Shown: piece by piece, positions 18,139 to 27,071 of the stretch | Position numbering within the stretch: position 1 is the first letter of the stretch | How the letters are laid out: every line of letters begins with the position of its first letter | NCBI GenBank assembly: GCA_963848675.1 | Contig: CAWKEY010000030.1 | Location: 62,001-126,000, forward strand | Direction: 5' to 3' | DNA length: 64,000 nt | Source: CAWKEY01 sp963848675 | GTDB lineage: Bacteria > Pseudomonadota > Gammaproteobacteria > Methylococcales > Methylomonadaceae | Notes under the pieces: model-generated | The model's input: only the letters and a program-made list of their open reading frames with translations | Told to the model about the DNA's origin: nothing | Database searches by the model: none | Program-made: the position numbers and the translations under genes

Positions 18139-18573
18139 TTAAGAAGTCATCGCCCGGTCTAAAGCATCATCCGGATGATAGACATTAAGATTGGCGGAAA
18201 TATAGACGCCCGGGCCTTCAATCCGGCAATCGAATACGCCCAAACCTTGCTCCTGAATCAAGCGTTTGACGCTGACAGTTAACACTGAACCCACGGCAAA
18301 CGCATCGATATTGCAATCGTAGCGCCGGGTACCCAGTAAAAAACCCAGATTAATCGGTTTTCCGGCGGTTCTGCGCTTCATCCCGCCCAGTGCCGCGATT
18401 GTCTGCGCCATGTATTCGATGCCCAGCCATGCAGGAACCGAATTTTGGTCGCCGTACAAGCCGTCATTGCGAACGATGACTTCCGCGATCATATGATCCT
18501 CGTCAAATTCGACTACCCGCTCCAATAAAACCATTTTGCCCGCATGCGGTACTAATTCGTCGATCTTAAACAC
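18139..18573 (-). CDS. 3-hydroxyacyl-ACP dehydratase-like protein (ApeP-type)
   Basis: A 144-residue hot-dog-fold protein, starting MFKIDELVPHAGKMVLLERV. The PHAGKM block and WLGIEYMAQTIAALGGM match the ApeP/FabZ-like family. In APE systems this subunit works together with the ApeI-type dehydratase, here the C-terminal domain of the ligase fusion. It lies 2 bases after the ketosynthase gene, so they are co-transcribed. Confidence 0.82.
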   Translation of the reverse strand: MFKIDELVPHAGKMVLLERVVEFDEDHMIAEVIVRNDGLYGDQNSVPAWLGIEYMAQTIAALGGMKRRTAGKPINLGFLLGTRRYDCNIDAFAVGSVLTVSVKRLIQEQGLGVFDCRIEGPGVYISANLNVYHPDDALDRAMTS

Positions 18574-18575
18574 TG

Positions 18576-19757
18576 TTATGCGCGCGAGACAATAATGGAA
18601 ATGTTGTTGCCACCGAAGGCAAAAGAATTACTCTGACAATAGTTAATTCGCCGCCCCAAAGACTGATCTTGTTTTACAAAATTCAGAGGCGGTAAGGATG
18701 TGTCCGTTTCATCATCATTAATATTCGGAATCAATGGACCATGCGGGTCGGTTTGCATCAATAGCTGCCAGCACAGTCCCAGTTCCAGAGCAGCGGCGGC
18801 CCCTAAAGCATGACCTGTCATGCCTTTGGTCGAGCTAACCGCAACCGAATTGCCGAAAACTTTTGCAACCGCCTCGCTCTCCATGGTGTCATTCAGCGGT
18901 GTCGCTGTGCCGTGCAGATTAATATAGTCCATTTGTTGTGGGTGTATTTTTGCCTCTTTCAAAGCCATTTCCATCGCGGCAATTACTCCACCGCCCGTGG
19001 GATCCGGCGCGGAAAAATGATAGGCGTCGCAACTGGCGCCAATTCCCAGCAACTGCACGTCACCCTCCGCTTTGCTGAGCACAAACAGTGCCGCCGCTTC
19101 GGACAAGTTAATACCATCCCGATGCCGCCCAAAGGGTCTGCATAGTCCGGGTGATAGCGATTCCAGCGCCGCAAAACCGCTCACCGTAAAACGGCACAAA
19201 CTATCCGCGCCGCCGACTATAACCGCATCGCAAAGATCCAGCATAATCAGCCTGCGAGCCGAAGCAAACGCCCTACCGCTGGAAGAGCATGCGGTTGAAA
19301 TGACATAAGCCGGTCCATTTAGCCCCAGTCGATGAGCCAGAAAGTCTGCTCCGCCGCCAAATTGCTGCTGTTTGTAATGAAACTGCTCCGGCTTGGGCCT
19401 GCCTTTGGCAAACTCGGCTAAAGCCAGCTCGGTACTTTTAACGCCGGAAGTGCTGGTACCGAGAACTATACCGACTCTTTGCGTGCCGTACTTCCTGATC
19501 ATCGCATCAACAGTTGGACGAATCCGGCCCAACGCCGCCAAAAGGAGTCGGTTGTTTCTACTATCGTAAACACTGTATTTCGCTTCGATTTCAGGCAATT
19601 GAGATTGCACCAAACCAACAAAAACCGCATGGCCGGGTGAGAACTCCTCCGTTTTGACTAAGCCCGTTCGGTCTCCTGACTGCAGTCTTGTCAATATTTT
19701 ACCGTTGTCACTGCCCGCTGCGCACAGTAAACTTGAGTCGTTCAGAAAAAGCTTCAT
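18576..19757 (-). CDS. Beta-ketoacyl-ACP synthase (ApeO-type)
   Basis: A 393-residue ketosynthase with the complete Cys-His-His triad: Cys157 in ISTACSSSGRA, His282 in NLHGTATPLND and His316 in GMTGHALGA, with Lys311. It should be the catalytic partner of the chain-length factor at 8791-9501. Standard APE clusters also carry a second ketosynthase after the ketoreductase; none intact is present here. Its ATG overlaps the stop of the upstream frame. Confidence 0.88.
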   Translation of the reverse strand: MKLFLNDSSLLCAAGSDNGKILTRLQSGDRTGLVKTEEFSPGHAVFVGLVQSQLPEIEAKYSVYDSRNNRLLLAALGRIRPTVDAMIRKYGTQRVGIVLGTSTSGVKSTELALAEFAKGRPKPEQFHYKQQQFGGGADFLAHRLGLNGPAYVISTACSSSGRAFASARRLIMLDLCDAVIVGGADSLCRFTVSGFAALESLSPGLCRPFGRHRDGINLSEAAALFVLSKAEGDVQLLGIGASCDAYHFSAPDPTGGGVIAAMEMALKEAKIHPQQMDYINLHGTATPLNDTMESEAVAKVFGNSVAVSSTKGMTGHALGAAAALELGLCWQLLMQTDPHGPLIPNINDDETDTSLPPLNFVKQDQSLGRRINYCQSNSFAFGGNNISIIVSRA

Positions 19758-20170
19758 GACTGCCCGGTCTTGAGGCTCAATTCAAAGAGCGTTTTCAGGC
19801 GAGGTTGGGAGCTCTTGACACAGGGATTGCCATGATCCCGGACGTAAACGGCCAGCATTGAATACACCCGCTTCGCCAAGCACACCCAGACTGCAACAAC
19901 CGTAGCTGTTATCATCGCTCCTGTCTTCCCGTTGAGTAAACGACGCTGCCGAACCGGCAAACCGGAAAGTTTTTTAAGTTTCAATAATCGAGGCAATATC
20001 CGGCCGAATGCACTGGCATCCAATATGAAATCGGGAAAACGCGGCTCCGGTTTTACAGAGAAATACGGCTTTATAATAATCTTTCTGCATTCCGTCCTGT
20101 TCGATAAATTCCATACTCCAGAATAAGGTGGGCTAAGCAAGTGGCTACTATACCTATGCTTGGCAGACAA
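19754..20170 (-). pseudogene. Probable 3' remnant of an APE gene upstream of the ketosynthase
   Basis: A 138-residue frame whose stop overlaps the ketosynthase start (ATGA), implying a once-coupled gene. The composition is uneven. The last ~35 residues (YSMLAVYVRDHGNPCVKSS and following) faintly resemble the C-terminus of FAD-dependent oxidoreductases or halogenases, a class found in some APE clusters. The N-terminal part looks like untranslated DNA. I cannot assign it firmly; it may be a real short gene. Confidence 0.35.
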
Positions 20171-20247
20171 AGTTATTTAGCAGATTTGAGACTTTCCGGG
20201 AGTGAATGTAAAGCAGGGATGGGGATTGGATACTACGGGAGAGTTCA

Positions 20248-20283
20248 GCTATATCAGGAAACCATAAGTTGTCCTGATATAGC
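20248..20283 (-). terminator. Strong hairpin after the first small secreted protein gene
   Basis: A perfect 12-base stem (GCTATATCAGGA/TCCTGATATAGC) with a 12-base loop lies just downstream of the minus-strand gene ending at 20294. No clear T-run follows, so it may protect mRNA ends rather than terminate by itself. Confidence 0.55.
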
Positions 20284-20293
20284 CGTAAGAGTA

Positions 20294-20680
20294 TTAAAAC
20301 ATTTTTTTCAGATCGCCATACGCTTTGTATGCATCTCTTAATTCTTGTTCAGCTTCTTGTAATGCTTCTTGTTGAGCGTGGATACGTGCAGATTTTAATT
20401 TGTTAGCTGCGCGAGCACGAGCAACATCCACTTTATCGTTGGCATTGATTTCTTTATTGGCATCCAGTGCATCTTTAACAAGGTCAGCAACCTTTTCACC
20501 TTCAGAACCGCTGGTGACCGCATCCAGTGCCAATTTGATTTTTCCCATTGTCAAATCAACGGCGTCAGAGGGTGAATACGTGATTCTACCCTTATCTGTT
20601 TCTGCAAATGCAGAAGATGAAACAGCACCCATAGAAGCTGCGATCAGTAAAGACAATAGGACTTTTTTCATAATTTTCAT
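20294..20680 (-). CDS. Small secreted helical protein, paralogue 1
   Basis: A 128-residue protein with a clear signal peptide (cleavage near SSAFA-ET) and a highly charged, alanine-rich, helical mature part. It ends EAEQELRDAYKAYGDLKKMF, closely like the end of the protein at 22517-22900 (PAEQELRDALKDFREIK). Function is unknown. It would be exported to the periplasm, where helical proteins of this sort could bind lipids, proteins or small ligands. A GAGGA site precedes the ATG at 20680. Confidence 0.75.
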   Translation of the reverse strand: MKIMKKVLLSLLIAASMGAVSSSAFAETDKGRITYSPSDAVDLTMGKIKLALDAVTSGSEGEKVADLVKDALDANKEINANDKVDVARARAANKLKSARIHAQQEALQEAEQELRDAYKAYGDLKKMF

Positions 20681-20823
20681 ATCGCACTAATCCTCAAGTT
20701 ATTGTTGTTTGGAGTGTTATTGGTAACATTGCTATTAAATTTTTTATTGATAGTCTGTACCAAAAATAATTCTACCACATTTTACAGGTTTTCAACCTCC
20801 CAGAGGATTGAAATGCAGACACT

Positions 20824-22311
20824 TTATGTTTTTAAGGTGTCCTTGTTAAGGCGGATCTGTCTGCTTTCAATAAGAGCGGTACACAAGATGTAGAGCAGCA
20901 GCAGCAGCAGCGACAATAGCCAAGGCTGCCAGTAGGCCGTCGCCAGTAAGGGTTGGTGAGCAGCGTATAATGCTACGCCCAAAGCGATATAGAAAATCAC
21001 GCGTTTTACCTCATAGGCCACCGGATAATATTTGCGCCCCATCAAGTACGACAGGATGGCCATACTGGCGTAGCAGATCAATGTTGCCCAGGCTGAGCCA
21101 ACATAGCCCCAGACGGGAATCCACCAAATATTGAGCCCTATGGTCAGTCCGGCACCGGCCAAAGACACCAGTGCGCCCATCAGGGTGCGGTCAGTCAGTT
21201 TGTACCAGATTGACAAGTTCACATAAATGCCCAGACATAAATTGGCCAGCAACAGAATCGGGACGACTTCAAGGCCGGCGCGAAACTCGCTGCCGATGAA
21301 GTATTGAAAGAAATCGATAAACAAAGTCACCAGTAAAAAAATGAATACACAAAAAATTACAAAAAATTTAAGCACTTGCGCATACACCCGGCGCGCGTCG
21401 CTTTTATCGGCATAGGCAAAGAAAAAAGGCTCAGCGGCATAACGAAAGGCCTGGATAAAAAGTGACATCAAAATAGACAGCTTGTAACAGGCGCTATAAA
21501 CACCCAGCATCTGCATATTGGTATGGCTGTCGTATGGCAATAGATATTTCAGCAGGGCGCGGTCGAGCATTTCATTGATAATGCCGGCAAAACCGATGAT
21601 CACCATCGGCAGCGAATAGCGAATCATGCGGACAAACAAGGGACGGTCAAATCCCCAGGCCAGCCCGCTTAACTGCGGCGCCAGCAACAAAAACTTGCAT
21701 ACGCTGGCGATCAGATTGGCGATAAAGATATAGCCCACGCCTATTTCAGGATCATAAACCCGGGCAATCCAGGATTGTGGGTTGTCCTGGTAGATTTTAC
21801 GGCAGTAAACGATAAAAAACAGGCTCAGCAACACCGTTAAGGCAATCTCGGTCAACTTGATGCCGGCAAAACGTACGGCCTTATCTTCCGCTCGCAAGCG
21901 GGCAAAAGGAATCGAAGCAATAGCATCCAGGGTTAAAATGATGCTGAACCACAGCACATATTCAGGATGTTCCGCGTAGTTTAAGGCCGCCGAAAGCTGG
22001 GCATTGATTAACAGGATGAACAGCAAGAAACCGAGATTGACTAATACAACGAAAAGCAACGCGGTCGAATAGGCGACATCGCGGCCCGGATGATCTTTGT
22101 CGCGAAAACGAAAATAGCCCGTTTCAAAGCCAAATAGCAACAACACGGAAAAAAAGCCGGCATAGGCATAAAATTCCGATACTACCCCATATTCGGCCGT
22201 CGAAAAATAATAGGTATACAGCGGAACCAGCAGATAATTCAGAAACCGGCCAAAAATACTGCTCACGCCATAAATGGCGGTTTGCGATGCAAGTTTTTTG
22301 ATAATGCCCAT
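20824..22311 (-). CDS. Polysaccharide (Wzx-like) flippase
   Basis: A 495-residue multi-pass membrane protein (about 12-14 helices) with the oligosaccharide-flippase pattern: an N-terminal LASQTAIYGVSSIFGRFLNY, VVSEFYAYAGF and a charged loop around a DNPQSW segment. It would move a lipid-linked sugar chain across the inner membrane. It stands alone between two small secreted-protein genes, with no glycosyltransferases adjacent. Confidence 0.85.
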   Translation of the reverse strand: MGIIKKLASQTAIYGVSSIFGRFLNYLLVPLYTYYFSTAEYGVVSEFYAYAGFFSVLLLFGFETGYFRFRDKDHPGRDVAYSTALLFVVLVNLGFLLFILLINAQLSAALNYAEHPEYVLWFSIILTLDAIASIPFARLRAEDKAVRFAGIKLTEIALTVLLSLFFIVYCRKIYQDNPQSWIARVYDPEIGVGYIFIANLIASVCKFLLLAPQLSGLAWGFDRPLFVRMIRYSLPMVIIGFAGIINEMLDRALLKYLLPYDSHTNMQMLGVYSACYKLSILMSLFIQAFRYAAEPFFFAYADKSDARRVYAQVLKFFVIFCVFIFLLVTLFIDFFQYFIGSEFRAGLEVVPILLLANLCLGIYVNLSIWYKLTDRTLMGALVSLAGAGLTIGLNIWWIPVWGYVGSAWATLICYASMAILSYLMGRKYYPVAYEVKRVIFYIALGVALYAAHQPLLATAYWQPWLLSLLLLLLYILCTALIESRQIRLNKDTLKT

Positions 22312-22467
22312 AGCTTCGAGTCGGTTGATTTACTTGATAGAAATTCGTGGATTCAAACTTTGGACGGCGAGGAAAAAAAAGTCCCGCCTGGATCAATTTA
22401 GGATCCGTCGTGCGCCGCTGCGGTCATTTTATTGGATTGATCAGGACGAGTGTCCAGGTAATGCGGT

Positions 22468-22503
22468 AGTCAGATTCAATTACTGAGAAAATTGAATCTG
22501 ACT
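22468..22503 (-). terminator. Strong hairpin after the second small secreted protein gene
   Basis: A perfect 14-base stem (AGTCAGATTCAATT/AATTGAATCTGACT) with an 8-base loop lies just downstream of the minus-strand gene ending at 22517, in the same relative position as the hairpin at 20248-20283. Confidence 0.6.
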
Positions 22504-22516
22504 CAATCTATTGTAC

Positions 22517-22900
22517 TTAGTGGGTTTTTGAGTAGATTTCTTTTATTTCACGGAAATCTTTCAAAGCGTCTCTTAACTCTTGTTCTGCAGGTTGTAATTC
22601 GCTTTTTCTAACTTCAGCGATCGCATTTTTCAGTTTTGCGCTGGCTTTATTTCTCTTTAAATCCACTTCATTGTTGGAAATGTCTTTTTGTAACTGGCGA
22701 GCGTCGTTAATTAATACAATCAAGGCTTCATTATCAGTGCCCTGTTCAATGGCAGAAATTGATTCTTCAATTTTCGCGATCGTGTTGTCGATAGCCGCTT
22801 TAACTTCAGCTACGGTAGGGTTTGCAGCCATAGCAGTTGGAGATGCCGCCATAAAACCGGCAATAGATAAGGTAACAAAGATTTTTAGTAATGCTTTCAT
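22517..22900 (-). CDS. Small secreted helical protein, paralogue 2
   Basis: A 127-residue protein with a signal peptide (cleavage near PTAMA-AN) and a helical, charged mature region of similar length to the protein at 20294-20680. The best shared block is AEQELRDA in the C-terminal helix, plus ANKLKSA versus ASAKLKNA before it. Function unknown. The two genes flank a flippase in the same orientation, and each has a strong hairpin after it. Confidence 0.75.
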   Translation of the reverse strand: MKALLKIFVTLSIAGFMAASPTAMAANPTVAEVKAAIDNTIAKIEESISAIEQGTDNEALIVLINDARQLQKDISNNEVDLKRNKASAKLKNAIAEVRKSELQPAEQELRDALKDFREIKEIYSKTH

Positions 22901-23060
22901 GAATGATTAACCTGATGTGTTGATATTTTTAGAGTGTACTGACATAACGATTAATGAGAGTTTTTGCAAGAAAGCAAGGATTCAAATTGAAATGGCTATG
23001 TGCGGCGGCTATTCTAGCACAGAAGTGCGACCAAAAATTATTCATCATCCCTTTTTGTAG

Positions 23061-23222
23061 TTACAGACACGTCCCCGGAATCGGCAACGGATAAGCCAAA
23101 AAAAGCATGGGCGCACAGCAAACCGGACAATCTTCATAATATTCCTGATCCCCGGCAGAGCTATCGATTAAAACGCTGATCGTCTCGCCGCAGTAAGGAC
23201 AGGCGAGCATCTTCTCTTCCAT
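23061..23222 (-). CDS. CPXCG-motif cysteine-rich protein
   Basis: A 53-residue protein with two CxxC pairs: ACPYCGE and DCPVC, likely holding one metal ion (zinc-ribbon-like). It matches the CPXCG cysteine-rich family, whose role is unknown. A longer in-frame start at 23285 would overlap the upstream SDR gene; the ATG at 23222, one base after that gene's stop, is preferred. Confidence 0.8.
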   Translation of the reverse strand: MEEKMLACPYCGETISVLIDSSAGDQEYYEDCPVCCAPMLFLAYPLPIPGTCL

Positions 23223-23223
23223 A

Positions 23224-24054
23224 TCACACTTTTCTGAGCAGATAGTCCAGCCAGGATACCGGCAAAATGCGCTTGAGCAAAGCAAATACCTGTGTTGGAA
23301 CAGTCACATAATAATGCCGCTTGGGTGTTTTGGCTTCCAGGGCATGAATAACTTTTTCAGAAACCGCTTCAGCTGGCAGGGTAAAGGGAGCTGCCGGGCC
23401 TTCTTTTTGCAACCGCGCTTCCATGTTTTTATAGATTTCTTTATGAACACTGTGCGTTGGATCTATATTTTTTTTGTATAACGCAAACGCATTTTTTCTA
23501 AAGTTGCTCAGGATCGGTCCGGGTTCTATCAAGGAAACATGGATATTGCTACCGTAAAGTTCCAGACGCAACGTGTCCGCCAGGCCTTCCAGGGCAAACT
23601 TACTGGCGTTATAAGCCCCACGGTAAGTCATAGCAACCAGACCCAGCACCGAACTGTTATAGATGATCCGGCCATGGCCTTGCTTGCGCATCACTGGAAT
23701 CAGCAGATTGGTTAATTCGTGGCTGCCAAACAGGTTGGTTTCAAACTGAAAACGCAGCAGTTCACGGCTTAGATCTTCAACCGCCCCCGGTTGGCCAAAT
23801 GCGCCGTTATTAAACAGGGCATCCATTTTGCCGCCCGTTAATTCCAGCGCCTGATTTACAGCCTGACGAATGCTTGCGCTATCGGCCAAATCCAGCTGCA
23901 CAGCGGTGAAGCCTTGCTGTTTCAAACGGTCAACATCAAGCGGATTTCTGGCCGAAGCAATTACCTGATGGCCGCGTTTTTTTAATTCGACAGCGGTTGT
24001 GTAACCGATGCCGGAAGAGCATCCAGTGATGAGTATGGTTTTGGCTGAATTCAT
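23224..24054 (-). CDS. Short-chain dehydrogenase/reductase
   Basis: A 276-residue classical SDR. The cofactor motif ITGCSSGIGY is at the N-terminus, NNGAFGQ replaces the usual NNAG, and the Ser-Tyr-Lys site is in NSSVLG and YNASKFALEG. The protein is longer than FabG-type members at its C-terminus (ALEAKTPKRHYYV...), as in uncharacterised YbbO-like SDRs. Substrate unknown. It is followed at once by the CPXCG gene. Confidence 0.85.
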   Translation of the reverse strand: MNSAKTILITGCSSGIGYTTAVELKKRGHQVIASARNPLDVDRLKQQGFTAVQLDLADSASIRQAVNQALELTGGKMDALFNNGAFGQPGAVEDLSRELLRFQFETNLFGSHELTNLLIPVMRKQGHGRIIYNSSVLGLVAMTYRGAYNASKFALEGLADTLRLELYGSNIHVSLIEPGPILSNFRKNAFALYKKNIDPTHSVHKEIYKNMEARLQKEGPAAPFTLPAEAVSEKVIHALEAKTPKRHYYVTVPTQVFALLKRILPVSWLDYLLRKV

Positions 24055-24063
24055 GCAAGGGAG

Positions 24064-24651
24064 TTAGCGTACCAGGTTCTGCTCATTATAAAGAAAGTTT
24101 TTACCACTGCTGCAATCAATTGAGAACACCAGGGTATTTTTGCTGCTTTTAATACTCAGTTCTGAGGCCTCAACACGCCCGCATTGTCCGGATGCCAAGG
24201 CTTTTTCCGCAGCCTGTCTTCGAAAACGCTCAATTTCTGGCAGTCTGTTCTGAAAGTTTTTCACCACCTCAGGCGCATTATCGGCTTGATAGGGTGGAAT
24301 GGCGAAGGCAGAAAATTTGGTCGGATTATTTTTTACCAGAAACTGGTTTTTTGCACTTTCATCACTGGCATCCTGCTTGAGCTTGGTTTGCCTGGCCAAG
24401 CGCTGCTCCTGTTCCAGTTTTTCTTGTGCGGCTTTTTTCTCCTGCTCAGCTTGGGACAACGCGGCCTGATTTTCTTGTTCACTCAGGTTCGTGGACGTGC
24501 CGGTTTTAACATTGATTTCCACATTGCTTTGATCGTCGGCACAAGAGCCTGATCGATATACGATTTTTCCATCTACATCGACACATTTATGAACGCCGGC
24601 AAAAGCATAGGCAGAAAAAAGACTAGCCAATATGAGTACCGTCAATCTCAT
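24064..24651 (-). CDS. DUF4124-domain secreted protein
   Basis: A 195-residue protein with a signal peptide and the DUF4124 pattern (GVHKCVDVDGKIVYRSGSC) at its N-terminus. A glutamine/lysine-rich coiled-coil of about 50 residues follows, then a C-terminal part with two further cysteines. It is periplasmic and of unknown function. It lies ten bases upstream of the SDR gene, so the two may share a transcript. Confidence 0.8.
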   Translation of the reverse strand: MRLTVLILASLFSAYAFAGVHKCVDVDGKIVYRSGSCADDQSNVEINVKTGTSTNLSEQENQAALSQAEQEKKAAQEKLEQEQRLARQTKLKQDASDESAKNQFLVKNNPTKFSAFAIPPYQADNAPEVVKNFQNRLPEIERFRRQAAEKALASGQCGRVEASELSIKSSKNTLVFSIDCSSGKNFLYNEQNLVR

Positions 24652-25164
24652 TACTTTTCTCCCAGAGAATAAATTTTAAAAACAAAGTATAGGGGATTTT
24701 GATGGCTTTGTTCACCATGAAACCCCCTGTATTTATTGATGAATCGAGCTCAAGACAGCGCCTTCTTTAATTCCATAGCAACAAAATTTAGTAATAACAA
24801 AATAAAATATTTAACCCTTACTGTTATTATTAGCCAAGAACTTATCTGTTGATAAGTCTATTTTTTAAATGTAAATCATTGACTTGCAACAATGCGTAAG
24901 TTGCCGTTAAAGTTATCCACAATCTGTGTATAGATTGTGGATAATACTCGGATTGTTTTTTTCCACACCACTGCACACAGGAAAAGAACCAATTACCCAC
25001 AGAGTTACGCTTTGTTACCTGGGCGCAGTTTTGTTTAAAATAATGAACCTTTCGATAAAACGATTGTTTATAACGGGAATTGAAGCTGAGTCTCGGCTAT
25101 ACCCCTTGATAAGGTATAGAGGCGGCTTGTGTGTGATGGATTTAAAAACCAGATAAAGCGGATC
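24652..25164. other. AT-rich intergenic region with a DnaA-box-like cluster
   Basis: A 513-base divergent gap, strongly AT-rich at 24770-24880. It holds TTATCCACA (24913-24921) and its inverted copy TGTGGATAA (24936-24944), making a 32-base near-palindrome with a one-mismatch TGTGTATAG in its centre. A one-mismatch TTACCCACA follows at 24993-25001. A short hairpin (CTATACC/GGTATAG) lies at 25097-25119. The layout resembles a replication origin or a DnaA-controlled promoter; this is inference. Confidence 0.45.
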
Positions 25165-26157
25165 ATGTCAGAACAAATCAGCAATAAAAGCACGGCGCAA
25201 GCAGCGTTCGTGAGTTTAAAAAACTTTATTAATCAGGAGATTATCGGCCAGGATATGCTGGTGGAAAGAATGCTGATCGGCTTGTTGGCCGATGGCCATA
25301 TTCTCGTTGAAGGCGCTCCGGGTTTGGCCAAGACCAGGGCCATCAATGTGTTGAGTAGGGGCATCCAGGGCGATTTTCACCGGGTGCAGTTTACCCCGGA
25401 TTTATTGCCGGCCGATTTAACCGGCACGGAAATCTACCGTCCTCAACAGGGCACTTTTGAGTTTCAAAAAGGGCCTTTGTTTCATAATCTGATACTGGCC
25501 GATGAAATCAACCGTTCGCCTGCAAAAGTCCAAGCGGCCTTATTGGAAGCGATGGCCGAGCGGCAGATTACTGTCGGTCAGGCCACCTATCCATTGCCGC
25601 CCCTGTTTATGGTCATGGCCACGCAAAATCCTATCGAGCAGGAAGGCACTTATCCCTTGCCGGAAGCGCAACTGGACCGGTTTCTGCTGCATGTAAAAAT
25701 TGACTATCCGAAAGCGGAACATGAAAAAAGCATTTTGCATCTGGCCAGAACAGAAGCGCGCGTTGATTCCTTAAAAACCGCCAAGCCGTTTGAGCCCTTA
25801 AGTCAGCAAACCTTGTTTGCAGCCCGTAATGAAGTGCTGGATTTGCACATGGCCGAAAGCCTTGAAGACTATTTACTGCAAATTGTCTTGGCAACTCGCA
25901 ACCCGGGTGCTTATGGCAAAGATTTGGCAGGCTGGCTGCAATACGGCGCAAGTCCCAGAGCCAGTATTGCCCTTGACCGCTGTTCCAGAGCCAAAGCCTG
26001 GCTGGCTCAGCGCGACTTTGTAAGTCCTGAAGACATTCAAGATATGGCTTTTGACAGTTTGCGTCACCGCCTTATTCTGTCTTACGAAGCCGAGGCAGAA
26101 GGCATTACCACCGATTATTTCATTCAAGAACTGATTGCCAGAATTGCCGTTCCCTAA
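25165..26157 (+). CDS. MoxR-family AAA+ ATPase
   Basis: A 330-residue MoxR ATPase with Walker A GAPGLAKT, Walker B LILADEIN and sensor-region ATQNPIEQEGTYPLPEAQLDRF, the family signature. MoxR proteins act as chaperones with von Willebrand factor A (VWA) partners. It starts a six-gene operon with DUF58, DUF4381 and VWA proteins, the usual partners. The frame is open from 25129, but the ATG at 25165 fits family length. It overlaps the next gene by one base. Confidence 0.93.
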   Translation: MSEQISNKSTAQAAFVSLKNFINQEIIGQDMLVERMLIGLLADGHILVEGAPGLAKTRAINVLSRGIQGDFHRVQFTPDLLPADLTGTEIYRPQQGTFEFQKGPLFHNLILADEINRSPAKVQAALLEAMAERQITVGQATYPLPPLFMVMATQNPIEQEGTYPLPEAQLDRFLLHVKIDYPKAEHEKSILHLARTEARVDSLKTAKPFEPLSQQTLFAARNEVLDLHMAESLEDYLLQIVLATRNPGAYGKDLAGWLQYGASPRASIALDRCSRAKAWLAQRDFVSPEDIQDMAFDSLRHRLILSYEAEAEGITTDYFIQELIARIAVP

Positions 26158-27071
26158 TGCTGTTAAGCTCCTCAACTGACTCGGCCCAAACCAGCGCGCT
26201 GGTAGCGGTCACGCTTAAAACCCTGGTCGATCTGGCAAAACCGGCGCTGGCATTAAATCTGCGACAGGCATCCATTCGATCTGCGCAAGGCGGCGGCTAT
26301 GTTTCTCCTTTTAAAGGCCGCGGCATGGAATTTGATGAAGCCCGGCTCTATCAGCCCGGGGATGATATTCGCAGTATCGACTGGCGGGTGACGGCGCGGA
26401 CCGGAAAGGCCCATACCAAGCTGTTTCGAGAAGAGCGTGAACGGCCGGTGTTTATTGCGGTTGATAACCGGCCTACCATGCATTTTGCAACCCGCGGTGT
26501 TTTTAAATCGGTGCTGGCGGCCAAGCTTGCAGGACTGCTGGCATGGACCGCGCAACAACACGGTGACCGGATCGGCGGGCAGATATTTTCAGAACACGAG
26601 TGCCGGGAATTAAAGCCGCAAAACGGGAAACATGCGGTGTTGCGGTTTTTTAATGCGTTGGTCCGGCCAGAGCAGCTTACGGAAAACAGCTTTACCCTGG
26701 AACATGTGCTGGCGCGATTGACGCAGCACGCCCGCCCTGGCAGCCGGGTCTATATCATCAGTGATTTTCGCGGCTTCAATGACAAAGCAGAAAAGCATCT
26801 GGCAAGGTTGGCGCAGCATTGCGATGTTATTTTGATCATGATCCACGACGCTTTGGAAAAAGCGCTGCCCGAAACAGGCCGCTACCGGTTTACCGACGGT
26901 GCACGCGATGTCTTGATAGACAGCGCCGACCGCCGGCGCCTGTCAAATTACCAACAACGCTTTGCTTTGCACCAGCAGCACCTGCAAACATTGGCCAAAA
27001 AAATGGGCCTGGCGTTGATTCAGTGCAGCACCAGCGATGATCCGATTGAGTGTTTAAGAAATGCAAGATAG
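26157..27071 (+). CDS. DUF58-domain protein
   Basis: A 304-residue protein with the DUF58 core GRGMEFDEARLYQPGDDIRSIDWRVTA split across residues 55-85, followed by a degenerate VWA-like fold (PVFIAVDNRPTMHF and YIISDFRGF). Such proteins work with MoxR ATPases in assembly or stress-tolerance complexes. Its end overlaps the start of the next gene by 11 bases. Confidence 0.9.
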   Translation: MLLSSSTDSAQTSALVAVTLKTLVDLAKPALALNLRQASIRSAQGGGYVSPFKGRGMEFDEARLYQPGDDIRSIDWRVTARTGKAHTKLFREERERPVFIAVDNRPTMHFATRGVFKSVLAAKLAGLLAWTAQQHGDRIGGQIFSEHECRELKPQNGKHAVLRFFNALVRPEQLTENSFTLEHVLARLTQHARPGSRVYIISDFRGFNDKAEKHLARLAQHCDVILIMIHDALEKALPETGRYRFTDGARDVLIDSADRRRLSNYQQRFALHQQHLQTLAKKMGLALIQCSTSDDPIECLRNAR

